Assembly (NCBI GenBank): GCA_963813635.1
Contig: CAWEZO010000011.1
Location: 434,001-498,000, forward strand
DNA length: 64,000 nt
Direction: 5' to 3'
DNA from: JBBRZM01 sp963813635
GTDB taxonomy: Bacteria > Actinomycetota > Acidimicrobiia > IMCC26256 > JBBRZM01
Shown: positions 52,386-61,335 of the stretch, piece after piece
Layout of the letters: each line of letters opens with the position of its first letter
Numbering within the stretch: position 1 is the stretch's first letter
Notes under the pieces: model-generated
The model's input: only the letters and a program-made list of their open reading frames with translations
The model's database searches: none
Told to the model about the DNA's origin: nothing
Program-made: the position numbers and the translations under genes

Positions 52386-53937
52386 GCATGGCGCACAAGC
52401 GCAGCATGACACGGTGCTCGTCGTCGATTTCGGTGCGCAGTACGCCCAGCTGATCGCCCGGCGGGTGCGTGAGGCCCACGTGTACTCCGAGATCGTGTCG
52501 CGGTCGATGCCGATCGAGGAGATGCTCGCGAAGCATCCGGCCGGCATCATTCTCTCGGGCGGTCCCGCGTCGGTGCACGTGCCTGGCGCCCCGTCGATCG
52601 ATCCCGCCATTTACGAGGCCGGTGTGCCCGTCCTCGGGATCTGTTACGGCGCGCAGCTCGTGGCCCAGCAGCTCGGCGGAGAGGTGCGCGAGACGGGCGG
52701 CGGCGAATACGGACGCACCGCGCTCGAGCTCGAGCCGCACGCCGGCTCACCCCTGTTCGCCGATCTTGCTCCGCAGCAAGACGTGTGGATGAGCCACGGC
52801 GACGCGATCGCCGCCGCGCCGCCCGGCTTCGTCACCACCGCGTCGAGCGCCGCCGCACCCGTCGCCGCACTGGAAGACCGTGACCGCGCGATCTACGGCG
52901 TGCAGTTCCACCCCGAGGTCGCCCACACCGAGCACGGCCAGGACATGCTCAAGCGGTTCCTGTTCCAGGTGTGCGGTTGCCGGCCGTCGTGGACGCACAC
53001 CTCGATCATCGAGCAGGCGGTGGACGAGATCCGCGAGCAAGTGCGAGACGCGCGAGTGATCTGCGGGCTGTCGGGCGGTGTCGACTCTGCCGTGGCGGCC
53101 GCGCTCGTGCACAAGGCGATCGGTGACCAGCTCACGTGCGTATTCGTCGACACCGGCTTGTTGCGACTCGGCGAAGCCGAACAAGTGGAAGAGACCTTCC
53201 TGCGTCAATTCCACGTCGACCTGGTGCACGTCAAGGCCGCCGACCGGTTTCTTGACGCGCTCAACGACATTCTCGAACCCGAGCGCAAGCGCAAGATCAT
53301 CGGCGAGACATTCATCCGGGTGTTCGAGGAGGTGGCGCGCGACCTGGAGGACGCGCGCTTCTTGGTGCAGGGCACGCTGTACCCCGACATCGTCGAGTCG
53401 GGGGGCGACGACAACGCCGTCATCAAGTCGCACCACAACGTCGGCGGTCTTCCCGACGACATGGACCTCGAGCTCGTGGAGCCGCTTCGGCACCTGTTCA
53501 AGGACGAGGTGCGCGCCATCGGCGAGGAGCTCGGGCTCCCCGAGGAGATCGTCTGGCGCCAGCCGTTCCCGGGGCCCGGCCTCGCGGTGCGGATCATCGG
53601 CCCGATCACGCCCGAGCGGCTCGACACGCTCCGGCGTGCCGACGCGATCGTCATCGAGGAGATCAAGCGGGCCGGCCTCTACCGGGAGATCTGGCAGAGC
53701 TTCGCGGTGTTGCCGGTCGTGCGCACCGTGGGCGTGATGGGCGACGACCGCACCTACGAGTACCCGATCGTGATCAGGGCGGTGTCGAGCGACGACGCGA
53801 TGACCGCCGACTGGGTGCGCCTGCCGTACGACGTGCTCGAGCGGATCGCATCCCGCGTGATCAACGAGGTGCCCGGGGTCAACCGGGTCGCCTACGACGT
53901 CACCAGCAAGCCGCCGGGAACGATCGAGTGGGAGTGA
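52363..53937 (+). CDS. guaA: GMP synthase (glutamine-hydrolysing)
   Basis: Makes GMP from XMP. Amidotransferase domain: VLVVDFGAQYAQLIARRVRE, catalytic Cys in VLGICYGAQLVAQQLGG, His/Glu in VQFHPEVAHTEHG. ATP-pyrophosphatase loop VICGLSGGVDSAVAAALVH, then YPDIVESGGDDNAVIKSHHN and the C-terminal dimerisation part ending RVAYDVTSKPPGTIEWE. 524 aa from ATG 52363. The first ~16 residues fall in the repeat element and are unconserved; GTG 52414 (LVVDFGAQYAQ) is a possible shorter start. Confidence 0.96.
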   Translation: MTSADAQTHGAQAQHDTVLVVDFGAQYAQLIARRVREAHVYSEIVSRSMPIEEMLAKHPAGIILSGGPASVHVPGAPSIDPAIYEAGVPVLGICYGAQLVAQQLGGEVRETGGGEYGRTALELEPHAGSPLFADLAPQQDVWMSHGDAIAAAPPGFVTTASSAAAPVAALEDRDRAIYGVQFHPEVAHTEHGQDMLKRFLFQVCGCRPSWTHTSIIEQAVDEIREQVRDARVICGLSGGVDSAVAAALVHKAIGDQLTCVFVDTGLLRLGEAEQVEETFLRQFHVDLVHVKAADRFLDALNDILEPERKRKIIGETFIRVFEEVARDLEDARFLVQGTLYPDIVESGGDDNAVIKSHHNVGGLPDDMDLELVEPLRHLFKDEVRAIGEELGLPEEIVWRQPFPGPGLAVRIIGPITPERLDTLRRADAIVIEEIKRAGLYREIWQSFAVLPVVRTVGVMGDDRTYEYPIVIRAVSSDDAMTADWVRLPYDVLERIASRVINEVPGVNRVAYDVTSKPPGTIEWE

Positions 53938-53991
53938 CCCGCTGATCGCGCGAGACTCGGTCCACACGCTGATGGAGGGGTAGGAGCCGAC

Positions 53992-55011
53992 ATGGACGAT
54001 CTGAAGACGACCGCGCGGGCAATGGTGGCGCCGGGCAAGGGCATTTTGGCGGCCGACGAGAGCAGCGGCACGATCAAGAAGCGCTTCGATGTCATCAACG
54101 TCGAGTCCACCGAGGAGCACCGCCGCAACTACCGCGAGATGCTCTTCACCTCCAAGGGCGCGGGCGACTTCATCAGCGGCGTGATCCTGTACGACGAGAC
54201 CATCCGCCAGGACGCGGCCAACGGGACCCCGCTCGTGCAGCTCCTCGAACGTGAAGGCATCATCCCCGGGATCAAAGTCGATCTCGGCGCGAAGCCGCTC
54301 GCGAACGCGCCGGGCGAGACAGTCACCGAAGGTCTCGACGGGCTGCGCGAGCGCCTCGTCGAGTACCGGGGCCTCGGCGCCCGGTTTGCCAAGTGGCGCG
54401 CGGTAATCAACATCGGCGACGGGATCCCGACGCGTGACGCCATCGACGTCAACGCGCACGCGCTGGCGCGCTACGCGGCGTTGTGCCAGGAGGAAGGCAT
54501 CGTCCCGATCGTGGAGCCCGAAGTGCTCATGGACGGCAATCACTCGATCGAGCGCTGCTATCAGGTCACGTCCGACACGTTGCACCACGTCTTCGGCGAG
54601 CTCTACGACCAACGGGTCGAGCTCGAGGGCATGCTGCTCAAGCCCAACATGGTGCTTTCCGGCGCCGACGCGCCGACCCAGGCGAGTGTCGACGAAGTCG
54701 CCGATGCGACGGTGCGTTGCTTCAACGTCGTCGTGCCAGCGGCGGTGCCGGGAATCGTGTTCCTCTCCGGTGGGCAAAGCGACGAGATCGCCACTGCGCA
54801 CCTCAACGCGATCAATCAACGCGGTCCGCACCCGTGGGAGGTCAGCTTCTCGTACGGTCGCGCGTTGCAGGCGCCCGCGCTCAAAGCCTGGAAGGGCGAG
54901 ACGAGCAATCTCGATGCCGGCCGGAAGGCGTTTCTGCACCGGGCCCGGCTCAACAGCGCGGCCCGTTCGGGAAGCTACACACCCGAGATGGAGCAACAGC
55001 TCGCGAGCTGA
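53992..55011 (+). CDS. fba: Class I fructose-bisphosphate aldolase
   Basis: 339 aa of the eukaryote-type class I enzyme. APGKGILAADESSGTIKKRF, ISGVILYDETIRQDAANGTP, KWRAVINIGDGIPTRDAI, PEVLMDGNHSIERCYQVT, the Schiff-base Lys in LEGMLLKPNMVLSGADAPTQ and LSGGQSDEIATAHLNAINQ are present. It cleaves FBP to DHAP and GAP. GGAGG at 53,974-53,978 precedes the ATG. Less common in actinobacteria than class II but well known. Confidence 0.95.
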   Translation: MDDLKTTARAMVAPGKGILAADESSGTIKKRFDVINVESTEEHRRNYREMLFTSKGAGDFISGVILYDETIRQDAANGTPLVQLLEREGIIPGIKVDLGAKPLANAPGETVTEGLDGLRERLVEYRGLGARFAKWRAVINIGDGIPTRDAIDVNAHALARYAALCQEEGIVPIVEPEVLMDGNHSIERCYQVTSDTLHHVFGELYDQRVELEGMLLKPNMVLSGADAPTQASVDEVADATVRCFNVVVPAAVPGIVFLSGGQSDEIATAHLNAINQRGPHPWEVSFSYGRALQAPALKAWKGETSNLDAGRKAFLHRARLNSAARSGSYTPEMEQQLAS

Positions 55012-55040
55012 ACGGTCGTGGGCCGGCAGGAGGTGCCAGG

Positions 55041-55478
55041 GTGCGGGCGCTGGTGCAGCGGGTCACCGAGGCGCGCGTCTCGGTCGACGGCAAGGTGGTC
55101 GGCGAGATCGGCGCGGGCCTCTGCGCACTGGTCGGCGTGACCCACGACGACCGCGACGCGACCGCGTGCAACCTCGCGACCAAGATCTGGAACCTGCGTG
55201 TCTTCAACGACGACGTCGGGAAGATGAACGTGCCGGTCGGCGAGCGCGGCGGGGAGGTTCTGGTCGTGAGCCAGTTCACCCTCTACGGTGCCACGACGCG
55301 CGGGCGGAAGCCGTCGTGGCACGCAGCGGCATCGCCGGAGCAGGCCGACCGCCTGATCGGCGTGCTCGCAACCGAGCTCGACGCCCTCGGCGCGAAGGTC
55401 GCCCGAGGGATCTTCCAGGCCGACATGCAGGTCGCGCTGGTCAATGACGGCCCCGTCACCTTGATGCTCGAGGTGTGA
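55041..55478 (+). CDS. dtd: D-aminoacyl-tRNA deacylase
   Basis: Hydrolyses D-amino acids from tRNA. 145 aa from GTG 55041 (RALVQRVTEARVSVDGKVVG), preceded by AGGAGGTG. Active-site motif VSQFTLYGATTRGRKPSW and C-terminal ALVNDGPVTLMLEV (NxGPxT type) are intact. Confidence 0.95.
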   Translation: MRALVQRVTEARVSVDGKVVGEIGAGLCALVGVTHDDRDATACNLATKIWNLRVFNDDVGKMNVPVGERGGEVLVVSQFTLYGATTRGRKPSWHAAASPEQADRLIGVLATELDALGAKVARGIFQADMQVALVNDGPVTLMLEV

Positions 55479-55591
55479 GGCGGCCGACCGGGCGCCGCGG
55501 CCCTATGACAACAAAGAGTGCATGTCAGGCGTCTTTCTTGCGGGCTACTGCACAGGGGCCCGACGACGACTACCCTTTGTCTCCCAGCTGC

Positions 55592-55618
55592 GAGGTCCCA
55601 GGGCCGGCTGAGGACCTC
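55592..55618 (+). promoter_or_regulatory. Hairpin before the small gene at 55637
   Basis: GAGGTCC (55592-55598) and GGACCTC (55612-55618) are a perfect 7-bp stem, extended outward by CCAG/CTGG pairs with small bulges. It lies in the 158-base gap between dtd and the next gene and could end dtd transcription or shape the leader. Confidence 0.4.
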
Positions 55619-55636
55619 ACTGGGCCGGAGTGTGTG

Positions 55637-55915
55637 ATGGAACGGATCGAGTCGACGCACAGCGTCTGGATGTTCGACACGGAGCGCATGCGCTTCCGTC
55701 GCGTGCCGCGCGGTGCCGATCTTTCGTCGCCGTCGCTCGAGAGCGATTGGGAGCCGTACTACGGGCTCGAGGTCGATCAGGAGGCCGGCGCGTTCACCGT
55801 CGCGCTCAACGAGGACCGCACGCGGTTGTTGCGCGCGTGGCGAGATGTCGGCACGAGCGACGGCACCACCGAGCTTGCGCTCGAGCCGTCGGCCGAGGGC
55901 TCGCTCGACGGCTGA
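55637..55915 (+). CDS. Small acidic hypothetical protein
   Basis: 92 aa from ATG 55637 (MERIESTHSVWMFDTERMRF), with GGAG upstream. It contains WEPYYGLEVDQEAGAFTVAL and DRTRLLRAWRDVG, and a net acidic C terminus. No family recognised; it looks like a compact beta-rich domain. The reading frame is open for 54 codons further upstream but without conserved-looking sequence. Codon use matches real genes around it. Confidence 0.6.
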   Translation: MERIESTHSVWMFDTERMRFRRVPRGADLSSPSLESDWEPYYGLEVDQEAGAFTVALNEDRTRLLRAWRDVGTSDGTTELALEPSAEGSLDG

Positions 55916-55992
55916 GCCGTCGCGTTCGCCCGCACGACAACGACCGAACACGCGTACGTGTTTGTCACAGCGCGCCGGTACCATGAGCGTCG

Positions 55993-58341
55993 ATGACCGA
56001 CCCCGCGCTCGCTGAGCCCGCGCAACCGGCTGCGCAACCGGCGGTGCAACGAGCGGCAGTCGACTTCCTGGCCGGGCTCAACCCGGTGCAGCGCGAAGCC
56101 GCGACCGCGCCCGACGGCCCGCTGCTCGTGATCGCGGGCGCCGGATCGGGCAAGACGCGCGTGCTCACCCACCGGGTCGCGTACCTCGTCGGCGAGCGGA
56201 AGGTCTCGCCGTTCGGCCTGCTCGCGATCACGTTCACCAACAAGGCCGCGGGTGAGATGAAGGAGCGTGTCGCATCGTTGGTCGGCCCGGTCGCCCGCAA
56301 GATGTGGGTGTCCACCTTCCACTCGGCTTGTGCGCGGATCCTGCGGCGCGAGGCGCCGCGCCTCGGCTACCGGTCGTCGTTCACCATCTACGACCAGTCC
56401 GATGCCGTGCGCCTGGTCGATTACGTGCGCCGCGACCTCAACCTCGACCCGAAGCGCTTTCCGCCTCGGCGGGTCCATGCCGCGATCTCCGCGATGAAGA
56501 ACGAGCTGATCGGGCCCGAGCAGGCCGTTGCCAACGCGTTCACGCCGCCCGAGAAGCGCATCGCCGAGGTGTACTTGGAGTATCAGCGGCGCCTGCTCGA
56601 AGCGTCGGCCGCCGACTTCGACGATCTGCTCACGCTCGCCGTCAAGCTGTTGCAGGAGCATCCCGACGCGCTGGCGCGATGGCGCCACCGATTCGGCTAC
56701 GTGCTCGTCGACGAGTTCCAGGACACCAACCTCGCGCAGTGGGAGCTGGTGAAGCTCCTGAGCGAGGAGCACCGCAACGTCATGGTCGTGGGCGACGCCG
56801 ACCAGTCCGTCTACCGCTTCCGCGGCGCCGACTACCGCAACCTGTTGCGGTTCGAGGAGACGTTTCCCGAGGCGACCGTGATCGTGTTGGAACAGAACTA
56901 CCGCTCGACGCAGCGGATTCTCGACGCGGCCAACGCGGTGATCGCCAACAACGCCGCGCGGCGCCCGAAGCACTTGTGGACGGAGCAGGTCGGCGGCGAG
57001 CTGATCACCCGCTATCACGCGGAAGACGAGCGCGACGAGGCCACGTTCCTCACCCACGAGATCAACCGGCTCACCGACACGGAGGGCCACCGCTTCGGCG
57101 ACCTCGCCGTCTTCTACCGCACCAATGCACAGAGCCGCGTGATCGAGGAGTCGCTCGTGCGTTCCGGGATTCCGTACCGGGTCATCGGTGGGGTGAAGTT
57201 CTACGACCGGCGCGAAGTCAAAGATGCGATCGCGTATCTGCGGGCCCTCGTCAATCCCGACGACGAGGTGAGCTGGAAGCGGATCGTCAATACGCCCAAA
57301 CGCGGCGTCGGCGATACGTCGGTGGCGAGGATCGACTCGTACGCGCACGGCGCCGGGCTCACGTTCCGCGATGCGATGCGTGAGGCCGCGGCCGCGGGCG
57401 TCAGCGGCAAGGCGCTCGGCGGCGTCCGCGACCTCCTCGAGATGATGACCCGCCTCGAAGGCGAGGCCGACCACGGTGTCTCGTCGATTGTCGAAGGCGT
57501 GCTCCATCGCACCGGTTATCTCGCCGACCTCGAAGCCGAGCGGTCGATCGAGTCGCAGGGGCGCATCGAAAACCTGCAGGAGCTCATCGGCGTGACGCGC
57601 GAGTTCGACGCTGCGCTCGACGCCGGTGACCTGACCGGGTTGCCGGGCATCGCCGGTGTCGGCGCGGAGGCGGGTGAGGGGGAGCCGCCCATACCTACCG
57701 GCCCGGGACGCGTGCAGGCGTTTCTGGAGGCGGTGTCGCTCGTCACCGACCTCGACGATCTCGAAGGCGAGCAGAGCGCGGTCACGCTCATGACACTGCA
57801 CGCGGCGAAAGGGCTCGAGTTCGACGTCGTGTTCCTCACCGGCCTCGAAGACGGCATCTTCCCGCACCTCCGCAGCCTCGGCGATCCCGACGAGCTCGAA
57901 GAAGAGCGCCGGCTCTGTTACGTGGGCATCACCCGGGCGCGCGAACGTCTGTATCTCTGCCACGCCTGGAGCCGCACCCTCTTCGGCGCGACCGACTTCT
58001 ACCCGCCGAGCCGATTCCTCGCGGAGATTCCCGAAGAGCTGGTGCATTCGCTCGGCGAAGAACGCACGCGCCACGGCGTCCGCGGGCACCGCGAGGCGGT
58101 GGTCTCCGCTGCCGTACGCGGATCGGAGCCCGGCTTCGGTCCGGCGGCGGCGCCGACCGGGGCCCGGGGCGCGGAGCAACTCGGCCTGCACGTCGGCGAC
58201 GACGTCGCCCACGAGAAGTTCGGCGAGGGCGTCATCCTCGATCTCGTCGGGAACGGCGACAAGACCGAAGCCGTGATCCGCTTTCGTGAGGCCGGCGAGA
58301 AGCGCCTGCTGCTCGCCTGGGCGCCTCTCCAGAAGCTCTAG
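55993..58341 (+). CDS. pcrA: ATP-dependent DNA helicase UvrD/PcrA
   Basis: 782 aa SF1 helicase acting in repair and removal of stalled complexes. Walker A LLVIAGAGSGKTRVLTHRVA, motif Ia FTNKAAGEMKERVA, Walker B VLVDEFQDTNLAQWELVKLL, motif III VVGDADQSVYRFRGADYRN, motif IV EQNYRSTQRILDAAN, motif V LMTLHAAKGLEFDVVFLTGL, motif VI CYVGITRARERLYL. The C-terminal Tudor-like domain (VGDDVAHEKFGEGVILDLVG) that contacts RNA polymerase is present. Confidence 0.97.
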   Translation: MTDPALAEPAQPAAQPAVQRAAVDFLAGLNPVQREAATAPDGPLLVIAGAGSGKTRVLTHRVAYLVGERKVSPFGLLAITFTNKAAGEMKERVASLVGPVARKMWVSTFHSACARILRREAPRLGYRSSFTIYDQSDAVRLVDYVRRDLNLDPKRFPPRRVHAAISAMKNELIGPEQAVANAFTPPEKRIAEVYLEYQRRLLEASAADFDDLLTLAVKLLQEHPDALARWRHRFGYVLVDEFQDTNLAQWELVKLLSEEHRNVMVVGDADQSVYRFRGADYRNLLRFEETFPEATVIVLEQNYRSTQRILDAANAVIANNAARRPKHLWTEQVGGELITRYHAEDERDEATFLTHEINRLTDTEGHRFGDLAVFYRTNAQSRVIEESLVRSGIPYRVIGGVKFYDRREVKDAIAYLRALVNPDDEVSWKRIVNTPKRGVGDTSVARIDSYAHGAGLTFRDAMREAAAAGVSGKALGGVRDLLEMMTRLEGEADHGVSSIVEGVLHRTGYLADLEAERSIESQGRIENLQELIGVTREFDAALDAGDLTGLPGIAGVGAEAGEGEPPIPTGPGRVQAFLEAVSLVTDLDDLEGEQSAVTLMTLHAAKGLEFDVVFLTGLEDGIFPHLRSLGDPDELEEERRLCYVGITRARERLYLCHAWSRTLFGATDFYPPSRFLAEIPEELVHSLGEERTRHGVRGHREAVVSAAVRGSEPGFGPAAAPTGARGAEQLGLHVGDDVAHEKFGEGVILDLVGNGDKTEAVIRFREAGEKRLLLAWAPLQKL

Positions 58342-58387
58342 ACGCCCCGGCGGCGTGACCGACCCCCGGGAGCGACCGGAGTAGCTA

Positions 58388-58408
58388 GCCTCCGGGGTTT
58401 CGGGAGGC
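58388..58408 (+). promoter_or_regulatory. Hairpin covering the mgtC ribosome-binding site
   Basis: GCCTCC (58388-58393) pairs with GGAGGC (58403-58408), which is the Shine-Dalgarno sequence, 3 bases before the ATG at 58412. The stem could control translation of mgtC by masking the site. Small stems around a GGAGG occur by chance in GC-rich DNA. Confidence 0.35.
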
Positions 58409-58411
58409 CCG

Positions 58412-59137
58412 ATGCCGCACGTGCTGGCCGTCGATCACGTCAACCGGATTCTCGGCCTCGACCAGGGCGAGATGGTGCTGCGCGTGCTCCTGGCGTTCGT
58501 GCTCGGCGCTGCCGTGGGCTTGGAGCGCGAGCTCGACGCCCAGCCGGCCGGTTTTCGCACCCACATTCTCATCTGCCTCGGCGCGGCGCTGTTCGGCATG
58601 ATCTCCGTCCACGCCTTCTCGCCGTACGAGTCGATTCGTGCGACGAGCAACGTGCAGATCGACATCACGCGCGTCGCGTCACAAGTCGTCGTCGGTGTCG
58701 GCTTTCTCGGTGGCGGCGCGATTCTCAAGTACGGGCCGAACGTCCGTGGCCTCACTACAGCCGGGTCGATCTGGGTGACCGCGGCGATCGGGCTCGCGGT
58801 CGGACTCGGCTACTACTGGCCCGGGGTCACCGTCACGGTCGCCGTGCTGTTCGCCCTGATCGGGCTGCGGCGGTTCCGGGCTGCTCTCCGGCGGCGGTTC
58901 GGGCGGCGGCTGGACGTGGTGACCTTCTCGCTGACCCCCGACGCGACCCCGGGTGCCCTGCTCACGACACTCCATGACCGGGGTGACCTGGCTGTGCAGG
59001 GCGTGCGGATCGACCGCGACGGCGACCGCACGCACGTCGTTGTCACCCTGAAGAGTGCAGTGGCCAAGCTCGCACCGTTGCTCGCGGAGCTTGCCCAGCG
59101 GGACGACGTCGCCGAGTTCACGATCGAGGAGAGCTGA
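58412..59137 (+). CDS. MgtC/SapB family membrane protein
   Basis: 241 aa. Membrane part with about five helices: LRVLLAFVLGAAVGLERELD, GFRTHILICLGAALFGMISV, ITRVASQVVVGVGFLGGGAI, GLTTAGSIWVTAAIGLAVGL, then a cytoplasmic ACT-like domain (VTFSLTPDATPGALLTTLHD ... VVVTLKSAVAKLAPLLAEL). MgtC proteins help growth at low Mg2+ and inhibit F-ATPase in pathogens; the role here is unknown. Convergent with the minus-strand gene, with no gap. Confidence 0.92.
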   Translation: MPHVLAVDHVNRILGLDQGEMVLRVLLAFVLGAAVGLERELDAQPAGFRTHILICLGAALFGMISVHAFSPYESIRATSNVQIDITRVASQVVVGVGFLGGGAILKYGPNVRGLTTAGSIWVTAAIGLAVGLGYYWPGVTVTVAVLFALIGLRRFRAALRRRFGRRLDVVTFSLTPDATPGALLTTLHDRGDLAVQGVRIDRDGDRTHVVVTLKSAVAKLAPLLAELAQRDDVAEFTIEES

Positions 59138-59587
59138 TCAGCCTGCGGTTGGCGGCTCGCGACGTCGGAGGTCGACCAGCAGGACACCCTGCTGATTGCC
59201 GGCGTTGGGAATCTCGGTGTGGAAACGAGCGAGCTGGGTGCTGGCCACTTTGTGATTGTGACAGTCGACGAAGCTGTCGATGGAGCCCTTCCAGCGCACC
59301 CGACACGTGGTTTCGGTCGGGAGATCGGGCAGGAGCGCGACCAGCTTGTTGCGCTCGAGCGCGAGCAGGAAGCCCGTGCCGCCGAACGGGTTCGCGAAAT
59401 AGACCGGTCCGCCCTTGGCGGTGCTCCGCTGCAGCGTGCCGGCGTCGCCGAGCGCGAGCGGCTTGCGCTCGTTCGGTTTCCCCGTGTTGGTGGCGAAGAG
59501 GATCCCTGCGGCGACGAGCAACCCCGCGACGATCACCGCCGCGCCGGTGATCAGGAGAAGCCGCAGGTCGTTGCGCTCCGATGCCAT
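59138..59587 (-). CDS. Single-pass membrane protein of unknown function
   Basis: 149 aa from ATG 59587 (MASERNDLRLLLITGAAVIV): one N-terminal transmembrane helix, then an extracytoplasmic domain of mostly beta character with FANPFGGTGFLLALERNKLV, two cysteines (TTCRVRWKGSIDSFVDCHNH) and a final VLLVDLRRREPP. Strand order and the Cys/His positions faintly recall Rieske-type domains but the cluster ligands are incomplete; treat as unknown. Divergent from the gene at 59726; 138-base shared gap. Confidence 0.65.
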   Translation of the reverse strand: MASERNDLRLLLITGAAVIVAGLLVAAGILFATNTGKPNERKPLALGDAGTLQRSTAKGGPVYFANPFGGTGFLLALERNKLVALLPDLPTETTCRVRWKGSIDSFVDCHNHKVASTQLARFHTEIPNAGNQQGVLLVDLRRREPPTAG

Positions 59588-59725
59588 GGCCCGATGTAAC
59601 CGTCGTCGGTTCGCCCAGTCCAGTCGGCCACCAACGCTCGTTTGGGTGATCTCGACGCCGTGCAAGTATCGTTTGCGCAGGTCGGCGGCATGTTGGCAGC
59701 GCCGGTCGCCTCCCGGGGGGTGCTC

Positions 59726-60142
59726 ATGAAGCGGCGATATCGCGTGGTCATCGCCAAGCCGGGCCTCGACGGCCACGACCGGGGGGCCAAGGTGGTCGCT
59801 CGTGCGTTACGCGACGCCGGCTTCGAGGTCATCTACACCGGCCTGTTCCAGAGTCCCGAGCAGGTGGCGGAGACGACGCTGCAGGAAGACGCCGATGCCG
59901 TTGGGCTCTCCGTGCTCTCGGGCGCGCATTTGACGCTGTTCAGCCGGGTGCTGGCACTGCTGCGCGAGAAGGGCGTGGGCGACGTGGTGGTGTTCGGCGG
60001 CGGCATCATCCCCGACGACGAGGCTGCCGCGTTGCGTGACGTCGGTGTCTCGGAGCTGTTCACCCCGGGCACGTCGTTGCAGACGATCGTCGGCTGGCTC
60101 GAGGAGACACTCGACGCGCGGGAGGCACAACTCGCATCCTGA
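59726..60142 (+). CDS. Stand-alone cobalamin-binding domain protein (methylmalonyl-CoA mutase C-terminal type)
   Basis: 138 aa from ATG 59726 (MKRRYRVVIAKPGLDGHDRG). The B12 motif GLDGHDRGAK (DxHxxG) supplies the lower axial His, followed by GLSVLSGAHLTLF (SxL) and VVVFGGGIIPDDE (GG). This is the small subunit of split mutases or a B12 carrier; no large mutase subunit lies nearby. Neighbouring sucCD consume succinyl-CoA, the mutase product, which may explain the position. Confidence 0.9.
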   Translation: MKRRYRVVIAKPGLDGHDRGAKVVARALRDAGFEVIYTGLFQSPEQVAETTLQEDADAVGLSVLSGAHLTLFSRVLALLREKGVGDVVVFGGGIIPDDEAAALRDVGVSELFTPGTSLQTIVGWLEETLDAREAQLAS

Positions 60143-60192
60143 CGAGCGTCCGGTCGCGCCCCTGTCCGCAATCTCCGAGTGGGAGTCATTCG

Positions 60193-61335
60193 TTGGATCT
60201 CTTCGAGTATCAAGGCAAGCAACTGTTTGGGCGTTTCGGTATCCCGGTGTCAAAGGGCGAAGCGGTCACCACGGTTGACGGCGCGGTCGCGGCAGCGGAA
60301 CGCATCGGCTTCCCGGTCGTGGTCAAGGCCCAGGTCCAAGTCGGCGGTCGGGGCAAGGCCGGCGGCATCAAGCTCGCTGCCGACGCAGCGGAGGTGCGCA
60401 GCCACGCGGACAACATCCTCGAGATGGACATCAAGGGCCACGTCGTCCACACCGTCTGGATCGAGCAGGCCAGCGACATCGCCGACGAGTATTACGCGTC
60501 GTTCACACTCGACCGGGCCGCGAAGCTGCATCTCGGTCTGCTGTCGTCACAGGGCGGCGTCGACATCGAGGAGGTCGCGATCACTGCACCCGAGGCGATC
60601 GCGCGACTGCACATCGACCCGTTCACCGGGCTGACCGAAGCGCAGTGCCGCGACTGGGTCGATGCCGCGTCGCTCGCGACCGGAGCGCGCGACGGCGCGG
60701 TCGACATCCTCATGAAGCTCTACACCTGCTACGTCGAGGGCGACTGCGACCTCGTCGAGATCAACCCGCTGATCCTCACACCCGATGGGCGCGTGCACGC
60801 GCTCGACGCCAAGGTGACGCTCGACGACAGCGCGTCGTTCCGGCATCCCGAGTGGAACGAGTACGAGAAGACGCAGGTCCTCGACGATCGGGAGCGGGCG
60901 GCGAAGAGCAAGGGTCTCAACTACATCGGGCTCGATGGCACGGTGGGGATCATCGGCAACGGCGCCGGCCTCGTGATGAGCACCCTCGACGTGGTCAACC
61001 AGGTCGGCGGCACCGCGGCCAACTTCCTCGATGTCGGCGGCGGTGCCGGCGCCGACCTGCTCGCGAACGCGGTCGAGCTCATCAACAACGACGCCAACGT
61101 GCGCTCGATCTTCATCAACATCTTCGGCGGCATCACCAAGTGTGACGAGGTCGCCAACGGGATCGTCGAGGCACTCGGGCGGGTCGATCTACGCTCGCCG
61201 ATCGTCGTGCGTCTCGATGGCACCAACGCGCTCGAGGGCCGCGAGATCCTGTCGAGCCACGAGTCCGACATGTTGATCGCGTCGCCGACGATGCTCGGCG
61301 CCGCCCGCAAAGCAGTGGAGCTGGCCACCCGATGA
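60193..61335 (+). CDS. sucC: Succinyl-CoA ligase (ADP/GDP-forming) subunit beta
   Basis: 380 aa from TTG 60193 (DLFEYQGKQLFGRFGIPVSK), with GGGAG upstream. ATP-grasp: PVVVKAQVQVGGRGKAGGIK, DLVEINPLILTPDGRVHALD; CoA-ligase domain: LDVGGGAGADLLANAVELI, FINIFGGITKCDEVANGIVE, RLDGTNALEGREIL. TCA-cycle substrate-level phosphorylation. Overlaps sucD by 4 bases. Confidence 0.97.
   Translation: MDLFEYQGKQLFGRFGIPVSKGEAVTTVDGAVAAAERIGFPVVVKAQVQVGGRGKAGGIKLAADAAEVRSHADNILEMDIKGHVVHTVWIEQASDIADEYYASFTLDRAAKLHLGLLSSQGGVDIEEVAITAPEAIARLHIDPFTGLTEAQCRDWVDAASLATGARDGAVDILMKLYTCYVEGDCDLVEINPLILTPDGRVHALDAKVTLDDSASFRHPEWNEYEKTQVLDDRERAAKSKGLNYIGLDGTVGIIGNGAGLVMSTLDVVNQVGGTAANFLDVGGGAGADLLANAVELINNDANVRSIFINIFGGITKCDEVANGIVEALGRVDLRSPIVVRLDGTNALEGREILSSHESDMLIASPTMLGAARKAVELATR

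Noticed and set aside
55475..55636. Longer start for the hypothetical protein at 55637
   Set aside because: The added 54 residues are unlike protein-coding sequence and cross a hairpin; ATG 55637 has a ribosome site.
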